This document shows, piece after piece, positions 49,501 through 59,289 of a stretch of DNA of 64,000 nt (positions within the stretch are counted from its first letter, which is position 1; each line of letters begins with the position of its first letter). Origin of the DNA: Sinorhizobium glycinis (GTDB lineage Bacteria; Pseudomonadota; Alphaproteobacteria; Rhizobiales; Rhizobiaceae); contig NZ_LPUX01000062.1 in assembly GCF_001651865.1 (NCBI RefSeq), forward strand, positions 186,001 to 250,000, in the 5' to 3' direction. The translations under genes were made by a program, and so were the position numbers. The notes under the pieces were generated by a model. It saw only the letters and a program-made list of their open reading frames with translations, was not told the DNA's origin and did no database searches.

Positions 49501-49794
49501 CGGGCGCTCGACCAGCGCGACCACCTGCCGGTGTCGTTGCTCGTGCTGGGGCAGATATACCAGTGCCATGGCCGGCCGCGCGAGGCCCGCAAGCTTTATG
49601 GCGAAGCGCTCGATCTTGCCGCAGAAACGGGCGAAGCGCAGGTGCTGTTTCCGTGCTATGATGGATTGGCGACACTTTGCCTCGACGAAGGCGATCTCGC
49701 GGGGGCCGAGCGCTACTTCGGTCTGGCTCGAGACATCTGCGAAAGCCACGATCTCGACCCGGAAGCCTTGGTGGTATTGCCGTTCCTCGACTGA
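46528..49794 (+). CDS. Zinc-ribbon / class III cyclase / AAA ATPase / TPR signalling protein
   Basis: 1088 residues. Residues 1-50 form two zinc ribbons (Cys3, 6, 17, 20 and Cys28, 31, 42, 45, plus Cys35). A class III cyclase domain spans about 80-260 with metal aspartates Asp92 (FADLCGFT) and Asp136 (KFIGDALLALF) and IGVNTGPVVTGGFG. A STAND-like ATPase follows with Walker A GEAGIGKSR (314-322) and Walker B LLLVVEDLHWAD. From about 640 the protein is helical with TPR-like repeats. This layout is common in rhizobial CyaA proteins, but the N-terminal double ribbon is less usual. Divergent from ilvD. Ligand and partner unknown. Confidence 0.88.
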   Translation: MNCHECDSEIESGFAFCPKCGARQQSSCTGCGYLCAPHFAFCPRCGTRLGAAAEVRPARERHPMPPVSPANPASPGPDIGADRRTVTVVFADLCGFTGLSEQVDPEILQALQNELFEELTRAVETFGGFVDKFIGDALLALFGAPVAHEDDPERALRAALEMINRTAQVSDRWHRRIGLPLSLHIGVNTGPVVTGGFGAGDTKSYSVTGDTVNTAQRLQTMAGPDEILAGPVTHKLTRHAFAYETLGAVALRGKTGSLQVHRMNGALEAPRAARGLDALGLSAPLIGRDSEIARMRDCLVLACAGTAQVVRLTGEAGIGKSRLVSEFLAAIGEDPRFAHVVVRRAACSPLGEPSYGTLATVLRSAYGISTGDPAEETQQRLASGLAEIGFAAGEVGELMPLFFHILGMGDREGALRHLSPEQVRRQLFSVIRTMFERRLERAPLLLVVEDLHWADAASLEALRFVLDRLDRSPLMVITTQRPDAGPERLTQARTSVTALRLGALSSADGQRLLEGLFGENCLPRSLSSQILRRAGGNPLFIEEIVRGLIELDALRRDDSRWHVAEGEASIDIPVGIEAMLLARIDRLPQEVRRLVHSAAVIGPRFDAPLLGAISPHAAEVEPVLELLCDAEIIEETAPGGPQGSQAYRFVQSILHEVVYNNLLVKRRMELHAAVARALERRHGENPERFEDLALLGHHYSQSADRARGARYLMAAGDRASQLYANEDAIRFYRQAMAALAALGEEGPEWFVARERVADLLGPSGERAQAEEHYRALLGSHQISADPVACARILRKLGHLLWETGKRDRAQASFAEAGALLERAEAPVESASLLQERGHLAFRMGDYLNASERADEALDRVKALAPDASDAMRREAALVTAEALNTKGVALARRGSTREAIEAVERSVTEAEAAMLMHAACRGYTNLGVLYTIVDPKLAIDVCRRGLDLASRIGDLGFQARLLANLAVAHCTFTDRCAAEGVPAAQKAIELDRALDQRDHLPVSLLVLGQIYQCHGRPREARKLYGEALDLAAETGEAQVLFPCYDGLATLCLDEGDLAGAERYFGLARDICESHDLDPEALVVLPFLD

Positions 49795-49921
49795 ACAGTC
49801 CTTTCCCAGGCAAAACTGCGCGAGTGGAACAACGTCTGTGAGCAAATTTCAGACTCAGTGCGGACTGGTTCGCGGGCACTTGCGAGCCGACCCGAAGTGA
49901 TCGTGAATCGATCTAATACAG

Positions 49922-49971
49922 CAGAGCGGGATGCGGGCGAAAACCGCACACCGAGACGGTTTCCCGCTCTG
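49922..49971 (+). repeat. Palindrome forming a three-way junction before the redoxin gene
   Basis: CAGAGCGGGA (49922-49931) pairs with TCCCGCTCTG (49962-49971). Inside are two small hairpins, TGCGG/CCGCA (49932-49948) and ACCG/CGGT (49950-49960). The core GCGAAAACCGCACACC resembles other dispersed palindromes in this window. It ends 9 bp before the ribosome-binding site at 49981. Confidence 0.65.
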
Positions 49972-49994
49972 GCGTGACGGAAGGAGACACAGCC

Positions 49995-50675
49995 ATGGAA
50001 GAATTTCGCAGTTCCGGGCCGTTGCAGCCGGGTGATCGGGCGCCGAACGTGGTGCTCGATGCGATCACACATGAGGGCAAGATCGCCATTGATGATTTCC
50101 GGGGGCACAAGCCTGTTTTGGTGGGCCTGTTCAGAGGTCTGCAATGCCCGTTCTGCCGCCGGCAGATCGCCACGATGGCGCAGCTCAAGGCGGCGTTGAA
50201 CGAAAAGGGCGTCGAGACGCTGACGGTTGTGAACACGCCGATCGAGCGGGCGCGTCTATATTTCCGCTACCATCCCCTGCCGAATTTGCTTGCCGCGTCG
50301 GATCCCGAGCGGATTTCGCATCGGGCCTTCGGCCTCCCGAATCTCCAATTTACCGAAGACGAGGACGACTGGCCGCGCAAGCTTGGCATGCAGACCGTCA
50401 TGTCGATGCGGCTCGACATGCCTGATGAGTTGCCGGAACCGATGGATCCGGTCGCGGCGTCCGAATATCTGCAGAGAGCGGACGGCTACGAGATGATGGA
50501 GGACGACAAGCGGATGGAGGCGACCGCGATGGCGCAACTTGTCGGTGAGTTCCTGCTCGACCGAGATGGCGTTGTGCGGTGGTCCTTTACCGAGGCTTCC
50601 CCCGACGGCCGCAACATGTTCCGGAACCCGAGCCCTGACGAGGTGATGTCGGCGGCAGCACAGGTGGTGCATTGA
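49995..50675 (+). CDS. Redoxin/AhpC-TSA family peroxiredoxin-like protein
   Basis: 226 residues with thioredoxin-fold order: GDRAPNVVLDAITHEGKIAIDDFRGHKPVLVGLFRGLQCPFCRRQIATM carries a CPFC motif in place of the usual peroxiredoxin TxxC, so it may be a thiol reductase rather than a classic peroxidase. ATG 49995 has AAGGAG at 49981-49986. A hairpin GTCGGGC/GCCCGAC at 50686-50714 follows the stop and may end the transcript. Confidence 0.85.
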   Translation: MEEFRSSGPLQPGDRAPNVVLDAITHEGKIAIDDFRGHKPVLVGLFRGLQCPFCRRQIATMAQLKAALNEKGVETLTVVNTPIERARLYFRYHPLPNLLAASDPERISHRAFGLPNLQFTEDEDDWPRKLGMQTVMSMRLDMPDELPEPMDPVAASEYLQRADGYEMMEDDKRMEATAMAQLVGEFLLDRDGVVRWSFTEASPDGRNMFRNPSPDEVMSAAAQVVH

Positions 50676-50742
50676 GAGGATGATCGTCGGGCGGTGCGCA
50701 CGTCACTGCCCGACCGCGTCTTCCAGATTGTTCGGACAAACG

Positions 50743-50769
50743 AAAAAAGGCCGGGGGAAACCCGACCTT
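50743..50769 (-). terminator. Orphan minus-strand terminator, possible sRNA 3' end
   Basis: On the minus strand AAGGTCGGG, loop TTTCC and CCCGGCCTT are followed by TTTT. No minus-strand protein gene lies within 800 bp upstream in that direction. A short RNA transcribed leftward from about 50840 could end here. Its promoter is not clear. Confidence 0.45.
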
Positions 50770-50930
50770 CCTCGTCACCGTCAGCCTTTGCCAGTACATC
50801 CGTGGTCAATGGCGAGGTGGGTATTTCCTAGCCGCCGATCGTGACAACCGCGTGACAAGCGATCGAAAAGCGCCGGATGGAGTCGATCGCACGTAGGGCT
50901 TTCTAAAGAATTCATCGACAAGATGTCGAT

Positions 50931-51098
50931 ATGCGCGGCTTGCTACTCTTCATTGTTGCGTTGGTTGGCTTGTGGACGATCGACCGGATCGCCTGCGATG
51001 GCCGGTATGGCCGTGCGGCGTGGCGCGAAGCGAAGGAACAAGCCAATTCCGTTCGGTATCGGGTGGAATATTGGGTTGACGGTATCGTCAGGCTATAG
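50931..51098 (+). CDS. Small membrane-anchored hypothetical protein (55 aa)
   Basis: ATG 50931 to TAG 51098. The product starts MRGLLLFIVALVGLWTIDRIACDGRYGRAAW: one membrane helix, then the DGRYGRA motif with a basic/aromatic tail (VRYRVEYWVDGIVRL). I recall similar short helix-DGRY proteins in rhizobial genomes. Function unknown. The overlapping longer frame at 50923 is not protein-like. No strong ribosome site is seen. Confidence 0.55.
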   Translation: MRGLLLFIVALVGLWTIDRIACDGRYGRAAWREAKEQANSVRYRVEYWVDGIVRL

Positions 51099-51128
51099 GC
51101 TCATTCCTTAAGCTGCATGCGCGCGACT

Positions 51129-51227
51129 AAGCGCGTCGCGTTCAAAGGGGTTCATGCGACGCGCTTTACGTATTTGTTTTCATGCATGTCGTTGTCCCAA
51201 AACCGCCGCACACTTTTGGCGACATGC
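51129..51227. repeat. Composite rhizobial repeat: two palindromes in tandem
   Basis: First palindrome: AAGCGCGTCGC (51129-51139) and GCGACGCGCTT (51156-51166). Second: GCATGTCG (51184-51191) and CGACATGC (51220-51227) around the core CCCAAAACCGCCGCACACTT. A shortened, diverged copy of the whole unit lies at 57930-57997. Confidence 0.8.
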
Positions 51228-51337
51228 TTAGATTCCTGCGCTGGTACCGCGTCCGGTCGAAGAATGGATGCGTTGCCAGGTTGGATTGGCTGGTGGCGAT
51301 TGCGAACGGGCACCATCCAACCTAAACTCGCCGCTAC

Positions 51338-51442
51338 TGCATGTTTCCTTAAATCGTAGCCGATTTAAGGATAAAAACATGCAGCGATTCAAATAGTGCT
51401 ACAGCGACCTTTGTGCGTCTGAAAGGACGCACGGCGCTGTAG
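51338..51442. repeat. Multi-hairpin intergenic repeat before the AraC gene
   Basis: Hairpin one pairs TGCATGTTT with AAACATGCA and CCTTAAATCG with CGATTTAAGG around a TAGC loop (51338-51383). Hairpin two pairs CTACAGCG with CGCTGTAG (51399-51442) and holds an inner GTGCGTC/GACGCAC stem. AT-rich compared with its surroundings. The 416 bp from 51099 to 51514 hold these two repeats and no gene. Confidence 0.7.
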
Positions 51443-51514
51443 GCGCGAAGATCAACTTTCATTGCACCCATCAATCCCAGCTTCTGTCGACAAGGAGCGG
51501 TGGCGGCTACGAGG

Positions 51515-52540
51515 ATGACAACCGGGACCATGTCGGAAAAGAGTACTGCACAAGCCTCGTTTCAGTTTCGCGGTTCGTCATTCGACAGCATGATCGAAAC
51601 ACTCGGCGGTGCTTTTGGCACATTTGACGCCGAGCCTATCACTCAGACCCGAGATTTCCGTTGGGGGATCGATCTTGCGGCGTGTGACAGTGCCGTGTTG
51701 ATCACCGGTTATCATCAGACCGATTTCCAATTCCACATCGAGCCAACCGCCGATACGGCAGAATATTTGTCGATCGTCGTGCCCCGGCGCGGCGGCATGG
51801 GGGTGACCTATGGCCCCCGTACGGCCGAGGCAGGGCAAGGAGAATTGCTTCTCTACAACAATTTCGAACCGAACAGCGTCATCATGCGCGGGGAAGAAAA
51901 CGTGGTGGACGAGCTGCTGATCAATTGGTCTGTCGTTCTGCAGACACTGGGTGAGACTTTCGAGACGCGCTTCGACGGGTCTCTGAACTTGTTGCCCCAG
52001 GTGAGTTTGTCTACACCGGCCGGCCAGTTGATCGGCAATCTCACCGAAACGATCATGGGCGGCATACGCAACAATGGTCCGTTGCTGCAGTCGCCGATCG
52101 CCATGGCGCATGTTACGCAGGCGCTGGCCGACGTGGTGGTGCGTCTTGTCCCGCACCGGCTATCGCATTTGCTGGACAAGAAGCCGTGCTTGATCGCCCC
52201 TCGCCATGTCCGCCGGGCGATCGAGTTCATGCAGGCCAATATCAATCAGCCGATCACGATGCCAATGGTGGCCGAAGCCGCGGGCGTTTCAGTCCGAGCC
52301 CTCGAAACCGGCTTTCGTGCTTTCAGGGATACCACGCCAGCCGCCTATCTCCTCAGGCTTCGCCTGCGCGCAGCACGACAGGACCTGCTCGATCCCGAGA
52401 ACAATCAGGCAATGCGAGAGATCTGCCTGAAATGGGGCTTCTTTCATTTCGGACGGTTCTCGGCTGTCTATAGGGCGACGTATGGCGAAAACCCGTCGGA
52501 TACAAGACGACGTGTGGGCAGCTCTATGACCTCGGTCTGA
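51515..52540 (+). CDS. AraC-family transcriptional regulator
   Basis: About 341 residues. The N-terminal 200 residues look like the AraC-binding-like domain 2 type (HIEPTADTAEYLSIVVPRRGGMGVTYG). The C-terminal double HTH runs from about residue 235: APRHVRRAIEFMQANINQPITMPMVAEAAGVSVRALETGFRAFRDTTPAAYLLRLRLRAARQDLL and CLKWGFFHFGRFSAVYRATYGENPSDTRR. The start is uncertain among GTG 51500, ATG 51515 and ATG 51530. Target unknown; no enzyme gene follows it directly, only the convergent receptor-like gene. Confidence 0.87.
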   Translation: MTTGTMSEKSTAQASFQFRGSSFDSMIETLGGAFGTFDAEPITQTRDFRWGIDLAACDSAVLITGYHQTDFQFHIEPTADTAEYLSIVVPRRGGMGVTYGPRTAEAGQGELLLYNNFEPNSVIMRGEENVVDELLINWSVVLQTLGETFETRFDGSLNLLPQVSLSTPAGQLIGNLTETIMGGIRNNGPLLQSPIAMAHVTQALADVVVRLVPHRLSHLLDKKPCLIAPRHVRRAIEFMQANINQPITMPMVAEAAGVSVRALETGFRAFRDTTPAAYLLRLRLRAARQDLLDPENNQAMREICLKWGFFHFGRFSAVYRATYGENPSDTRRRVGSSMTSV

Positions 52541-52567
52541 GGCGGCAAGGCAACTGCAGCGCCGGCC

Positions 52568-55166
<2,599 letters not shown>

Positions 55167-55180
55167 ATCCGATGCGGCGC

Positions 55181-55209
55181 ATACACCATAAAACCGGCGT
55201 CGGCGTCAA
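55181..55209 (-). promoter_or_regulatory. Promoter of tRNA-Val
   Basis: On the minus strand TTGACG (55204-55209) and GTGTAT (55181-55186) are 17 bp apart, close to the rhizobial sigma-70 consensus, and predict a start about 8 nt before the tRNA. Confidence 0.6.
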
Positions 55210-55332
55210 TAGGCTTTTCGAAGGTTTTTTGACAGAAATTTCGGAGGGGCCGGCGGCGCGGGATTGTGAGGGGTCGCGTTCGGCCTACCGCACGCTGCAG
55301 CCGCATCAATCAGACTAAATGCTTGAAATGGC

Positions 55333-55365
55333 AAAAGCCGCTGCCGGATGAACGCGCAGCGGCTT
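55333..55365 (-). terminator. Rho-independent terminator of cpdR
   Basis: AAGCCGCTGC (55335-55344) pairs perfectly with GCAGCGGCTT (55356-55365); the minus strand then reads TTTTGCC. It is about 105 bp past the cpdR stop. Confidence 0.75.
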
Positions 55366-55469
55366 GAACGATTGTCGAGCCCCGGCGGGCGGGAATCGCA
55401 AGCGGAATTTGATCAAGAAAATCGACCGGCCCCCCGAGTTGACAGGCAGGCGGAACCGCTTGGATAGTC

Positions 55470-55832
55470 TCAGGCCGCCAGCATCTTGTTGACCTCGTTG
55501 ACGAGGTCGCGAAGGTGAAAGGGCTTGGAGAGGACCTTGGCGTCCTTGGGGGCCTTCGAGTCGGGGTTCAGCGCGACGGCGGCAAAGCCGGTGATGAACA
55601 TCACCTTCAGATCCGGATCGAGCTCGGTCGCCCTGCGGGCAAGCTCGATGCCGTCCATCTCGGGCATGACGATATCGGTCAGGAGGAGCGAAAAAGGCTC
55701 TTCGCGAAGCCGGTCATAGGCGCTCGCGCCGTTGTCGTAGGACAGGACCTTGTAGCCCGCCTTTTCCAAGGCCTTCACGAGGAAGCGGCGCATGTCGTTG
55801 TCGTCTTCGGCAAGGAGGATTTTCGCAGTCAT
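55470..55832 (-). CDS. cpdR: Response regulator CpdR
   Basis: 120 residues, a stand-alone receiver domain. Acidic pocket Asp10/Asp11 (LAEDDND), phosphoacceptor Asp53 (LLTDIVMPEMDG) and Lys103 (LSKPF) are present. In Caulobacter and Sinorhizobium, unphosphorylated CpdR localises ClpXP to the pole and primes degradation of cell-cycle regulators; its phosphate comes from the CckA-ChpT relay. The C-terminal Ala-Ala ending is typical. It is followed by a terminator, then tRNA-Val. Confidence 0.92.
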   Translation of the reverse strand: MTAKILLAEDDNDMRRFLVKALEKAGYKVLSYDNGASAYDRLREEPFSLLLTDIVMPEMDGIELARRATELDPDLKVMFITGFAAVALNPDSKAPKDAKVLSKPFHLRDLVNEVNKMLAA

Positions 55833-56022
55833 GAATTCGGCCGTGGCTACTTCTTTTCAATGCTTGTGGGGTGCGGCAGCCTAGCAAACCGCACCAGCGT
55901 AAATATCCGATGAACGGGAGGGGTCAACCCCCCGAACCAGCGGGAGGCCACTATGGACACAGAGGCGGCCAACTGGCAACATGATCCGAACAGCAAGATC
56001 CGCATATGGTAAAAGGGTTCCG

Positions 56023-56904
56023 ATGGGGGAAGTGGTCGAGTGGGACGTGTTCGAGGTTTTGGAACCCGCGAGCCAGCGGATCCCCTTCGTCTTCAACTCT
56101 CCGCATAGCGGGCGCTATTATCCCCAAACCTTTCTCGAACAGTCGCGGCTCGATGCGCATTCGATTCGCCGGTCCGAAGACCACTTCGTCGACGAACTCT
56201 TTCAAGGCGCAACACTTCTCGGAGCACCGCTGCTCAGGGCCCATTTCCCGCGCGCTTTTCTCGACGTCAACCGCGAACCCTACGAGCTCGATCCGCGCAT
56301 GTTCGAGGGCGCGCTGCCGCCCCACGCCAATATCAGTTCGATGCGGGTCGCCGGCGGGCTTGGGACGGTGCCGCGACTGGTGGCCGAGAACATGGAGATC
56401 TATCGCAGCCGCTTTCCGGTCGAGGAAGCGCTGGCGCGGATCGAATCGATCTACAAACCCTATCATGCGACGCTCCGGAAGCTGATCGCCCGCACCCATG
56501 TCCAGTTCGGCATGGCGGTGCTCATCGACTGCCATTCAATGCCCGGGAACGTTCATCTGGCGGGAAGCGGCCAACGGCCGGATTTCATCATCGGCGACCG
56601 TTACGGAACGAGCGCCGCCGCGGAACTGTCCCGTGTCGCAGTCGAACTCCTGGAGCAACTCGGCTATGCGGTGACCCGCAACAAGCCCTATGCCGGCGGC
56701 TTCATCACCGAGCATTACGGCCGGCCGACGCGAGGCCTGCACGCGCTTCAGATCGAAATCAACCGCAGCCTCTATATCGACGAGGCGACGCTGGTCAAAA
56801 AGCCGGGATTTGCGGCCCTGGCAACCGATCTAGCGACCTTCGTCGCGGCGCTGGCACGCCATGTCGAGGACTACGGCGCCTATCTGCCGCTTGCCGCGGA
56901 ATAG
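56023..56904 (+). CDS. N-formylglutamate amidohydrolase family protein
   Basis: 293 residues. Family zinc and active-site motifs are NSPHSGRYYP (near residue 25), RSEDHFVDELF, LIDCHSMPG and RPDFIIGDRYGTSA. True HutG-type enzymes release glutamate from N-formylglutamate in histidine breakdown. With no hut genes nearby, the substrate is open. ATG 56023 has AAGGG upstream; an in-frame ATG at 55981 adds 14 non-conserved residues. Confidence 0.87.
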   Translation: MGEVVEWDVFEVLEPASQRIPFVFNSPHSGRYYPQTFLEQSRLDAHSIRRSEDHFVDELFQGATLLGAPLLRAHFPRAFLDVNREPYELDPRMFEGALPPHANISSMRVAGGLGTVPRLVAENMEIYRSRFPVEEALARIESIYKPYHATLRKLIARTHVQFGMAVLIDCHSMPGNVHLAGSGQRPDFIIGDRYGTSAAAELSRVAVELLEQLGYAVTRNKPYAGGFITEHYGRPTRGLHALQIEINRSLYIDEATLVKKPGFAALATDLATFVAALARHVEDYGAYLPLAAE

Positions 56905-56926
56905 CCGACGAAAATCTCCTGGGCTC

Positions 56927-57005
56927 AAAAAGAACCGCGCCAGCGGCGCGGTCAAGTCTAGGGAGGAAACACCCAAGGAGGGTATTTGCAGCCACGCGTG
57001 ACTGC
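56927..57005 (-). ncRNA. mmgR: MmgR (alpha-r8) regulatory sRNA
   Basis: A minus-strand transcript of about 79 nt between two plus-strand genes. Promoter: TTGACA (57035-57040), 17-bp spacer, TATTGT (57012-57017). Structure: a GCAGTCAC/GTGGCTGC hairpin, a single-stranded stretch carrying TTTCCTCCCT, and terminator ACCGCGCC/GGCGCGGT followed by TTCTTTTT. From memory, the conserved motif, size and location between a formylglutamate amidohydrolase and a monophosphatase gene are those of Sinorhizobium MmgR, which limits polyhydroxybutyrate accumulation. Confidence 0.82.
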
Positions 57006-57155
57006 AGGGAAACAATAATATTGCACTGCACAATTGTCAAGTTGTAGGGGTGCAGGACTTTGCAACGCAGCGGGCATCGGCAGGCGCCGTCGTTGCCTTT
57101 CGGCAAATTTCCTCTATTCAGAATGCACTTCCTTCCTCGCCGCAAGAGAGTGACC

Positions 57156-57932
57156 ATGCTGCCCGACCGTTCCTTCTTCGACCGCCTCGCCGACGCCGCC
57201 AGGGCGGAAACCTTGCCGCGTTTCCGCACGGGCACAAGCGTCGTCAACAAGCTCGAAGGCGGTTTCGACCCCGTCACGGAAGCCGACCAGTCGGCGGAAG
57301 CGGCCATCCGGCTGTTGATCGAAGGCGCTTTTCCCGAGCATGGCATTCTCGGCGAGGAGCACGGCAATATCGGCCTCGACCGCGAACATGTCTGGGTCAT
57401 CGATCCGATCGACGGGACCCGTGCCTTCATCTCCGGCCTACCGGTCTGGGGAACGCTGATCGGGCTCTACCGTAACGGCAAGGCGATCATGGGGCTGATG
57501 GACCAGCCCTTCACCGGCGAGCGCTATTTCGCCGACGGCCAGAAAGCGACCTATCGCGGCCCGGGTGGCGAGAAAGTGCTTTCGACGCGTCCCTGCGACG
57601 CGCTTTCGGACGCTGTCCTGTTCACCACCTCGCCGCATCTCTACACGGGCGAACTGAAAGAGCGCTTCGAAGCGCTGCAGGCGAAGGTGCGGCTCTTCCG
57701 CTATGGCTGCGATTGCTATGCCTTCGCGCTGCTGGCCGCCGGCCATGTCGACCTCGTCATCGAATGCGGCCTCAAGCCCTATGATGTCGGCGGGCTCATT
57801 CCGCTGATCGAGCAGGCGGGCGGCGTCATCACCGACTGGCAGGGCGGTCCGGCGGAAATGGGCGGCGAGATCATCGCCGCCGGCAGCCCGCAACTGCATG
57901 CGCAGGCGCTGGAGATGTTGCGATCGCGCTAA
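57156..57932 (+). CDS. hisN: Histidinol-phosphatase, inositol-monophosphatase type
   Basis: 258 residues. Metal motifs ILGEEHG, WVIDPIDGTRAF and the closing LKPYDVGGLIPLIEQAGGVITDWQG follow the HisN subgroup of the inositol monophosphatase family, which removes phosphate from histidinol phosphate in histidine synthesis. A general monophosphatase remains possible. ATG 57156 is chosen because MLPDRSFFDRLADAAR is the family start. The TAA stop lies in a dispersed repeat. Confidence 0.85.
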   Translation: MLPDRSFFDRLADAARAETLPRFRTGTSVVNKLEGGFDPVTEADQSAEAAIRLLIEGAFPEHGILGEEHGNIGLDREHVWVIDPIDGTRAFISGLPVWGTLIGLYRNGKAIMGLMDQPFTGERYFADGQKATYRGPGGEKVLSTRPCDALSDAVLFTTSPHLYTGELKERFEALQAKVRLFRYGCDCYAFALLAAGHVDLVIECGLKPYDVGGLIPLIEQAGGVITDWQGGPAEMGGEIIAAGSPQLHAQALEMLRSR

Positions 57933-57997
57933 AGCGCGTCCCTGCTTTGTGCATATCGTTACCCCAACACCGCTGCGCACTTTCGGGCGACAAGCAC
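57930..57997. repeat. Diverged copy of the composite rhizobial repeat, overlapping the hisN stop
   Basis: TAAAGCGCGTC followed by CTTTGTGCATATCGTTACCCC, ACACCGCTGCGCACTTTC and GGGCGACAAGCAC aligns with the unit at 51129-51227 after loss of most of the first palindrome. Its first bases are the hisN TAA stop. Confidence 0.65.
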
Positions 57998-58001
57998 TGA
58001 C

Positions 58002-58985
58002 CTACGCATCCTCCATCGTCTGCGGCGAAAGGTCCACCTCCTCGGCGTCGGCCTGCGGAAGGAAGGCCAGGATCGCGGCGAGCGCCTGGGCGCGGTAGCG
58101 GTCGGCCTCCTGGAAGAGCTCGTGGCGCGCCCCGTCGATCGGGATCAGGTGGCCGGCCCGGAAATTGCTGGCGAGAAATTCCATTGCGAGATAGGGCACT
58201 AGGCCGTCGGCCGTGGGCGCCAGGATCACCGTCGGGACGATGATCCTCGTCAGGTGCTCGCGGCGCATCGTGCGCCTGATCACCCGGAACGCCTCGCTGA
58301 GCCACCGGCCCGTCGGCGGCCCGATCCGCAAATGCGGATGGGCGTCGATCAGGGCCAGGCTGCGCTGATAGCGTCGGCTGTCCGAAGTCAGCGGATTGTT
58401 CCTGAAGGGAGTCTGGCGCTCCTTGTCGCTGCGCACAGGCAGCCTGCCGAGGCCGAACCAGCGCATCGCCGTGGCGATCGCCACGATGCCGGGCTCGCCG
58501 ATCGCCTGGCCGCTCAAGCCGAGGAAGGGGGCAAGCAGCACCATGCGGTCGATGCGGCTTGCCAGCATCGGCGCGAGCGATAGGGCGACCAGCGCCCCCA
58601 TCGAATGGGCGACGATGGAGAAGGGCAGGCGCGTGTCGGGCAGGACGATCTGCTCGAGGAATGTCATGAGGTCGCGCTCATAGTCGGCAAAATGCTCGAC
58701 ATGGCCGCGACCCGGCTGCGGCAACAGCCGTTCGGATCCACCCTGGCCGCGCCAGTCGAACGTGGCGACCCAAAATCCAGCCGCCGTGAGGTCGCCGATC
58801 GTTTCGAAGTATTTCTCGATCGATTCGTTGCGCCCCTGCAAGAGCACGATCGTGCCGCGCGCGACCGAGCCATCCGTCTTGAAAACGGCGTAGCGGATTT
58901 TCCGGCCGCCGGCGCCGTCGAAAAAGCCCACCTGGGGCTTGCCCGGCATCGGATTATCCGGCGTGGAATAAAGGATCGTCGTCAT
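58002..58985 (-). CDS. Alpha/beta hydrolase, lysophospholipase-like
   Basis: 327 residues, serine aminopeptidase S33/PldB-like fold. Oxyanion region VLLQGRNESIEKYFE, nucleophile elbow VAHSMGALVAL, acid near PTADGLVP and His in DGARHELFQE make a complete triad. The FDWRGQGGSERL strand is typical of lysophospholipase L2-like enzymes. No signal peptide. Substrate untested, with lysophospholipid or monoacylglycerol most likely. Confidence 0.88.
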   Translation of the reverse strand: MTTILYSTPDNPMPGKPQVGFFDGAGGRKIRYAVFKTDGSVARGTIVLLQGRNESIEKYFETIGDLTAAGFWVATFDWRGQGGSERLLPQPGRGHVEHFADYERDLMTFLEQIVLPDTRLPFSIVAHSMGALVALSLAPMLASRIDRMVLLAPFLGLSGQAIGEPGIVAIATAMRWFGLGRLPVRSDKERQTPFRNNPLTSDSRRYQRSLALIDAHPHLRIGPPTGRWLSEAFRVIRRTMRREHLTRIIVPTVILAPTADGLVPYLAMEFLASNFRAGHLIPIDGARHELFQEADRYRAQALAAILAFLPQADAEEVDLSPQTMEDA

Positions 58986-59289
58986 GAGCGCGTCGGCGAA
59001 CGGAAACGAAGTCGAGTTTCTTCAGGGATAGGCGGCAGTCTCGCCTCCGTCAAAGAAAAAAGCCGGAAGCGGCGGATGAAATCCGGACGATCACCGCTTC
59101 CGGCCGCTGAAGGAGAAGGGACGTGTCACTTCAGCCCTGGGCGCTTCCGCCCAGTGTCCTTCTTTTAGTCCCGCGCGGCTGAACGGCGGCCGAACCCGCT
59201 GTTCATATTCCGTTCACGAAGTTTGCAGCGAAAAAACCAACATAAAAGCACCCTTGAACTCATCTGCGCGCATTCCCATGTTTTGGTTG

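Noticed and set aside
51129..51442. CRISPR array
   Set aside because: The repeats here are single palindromes of different sequence without equal-length spacers; no cas genes are present in the window.
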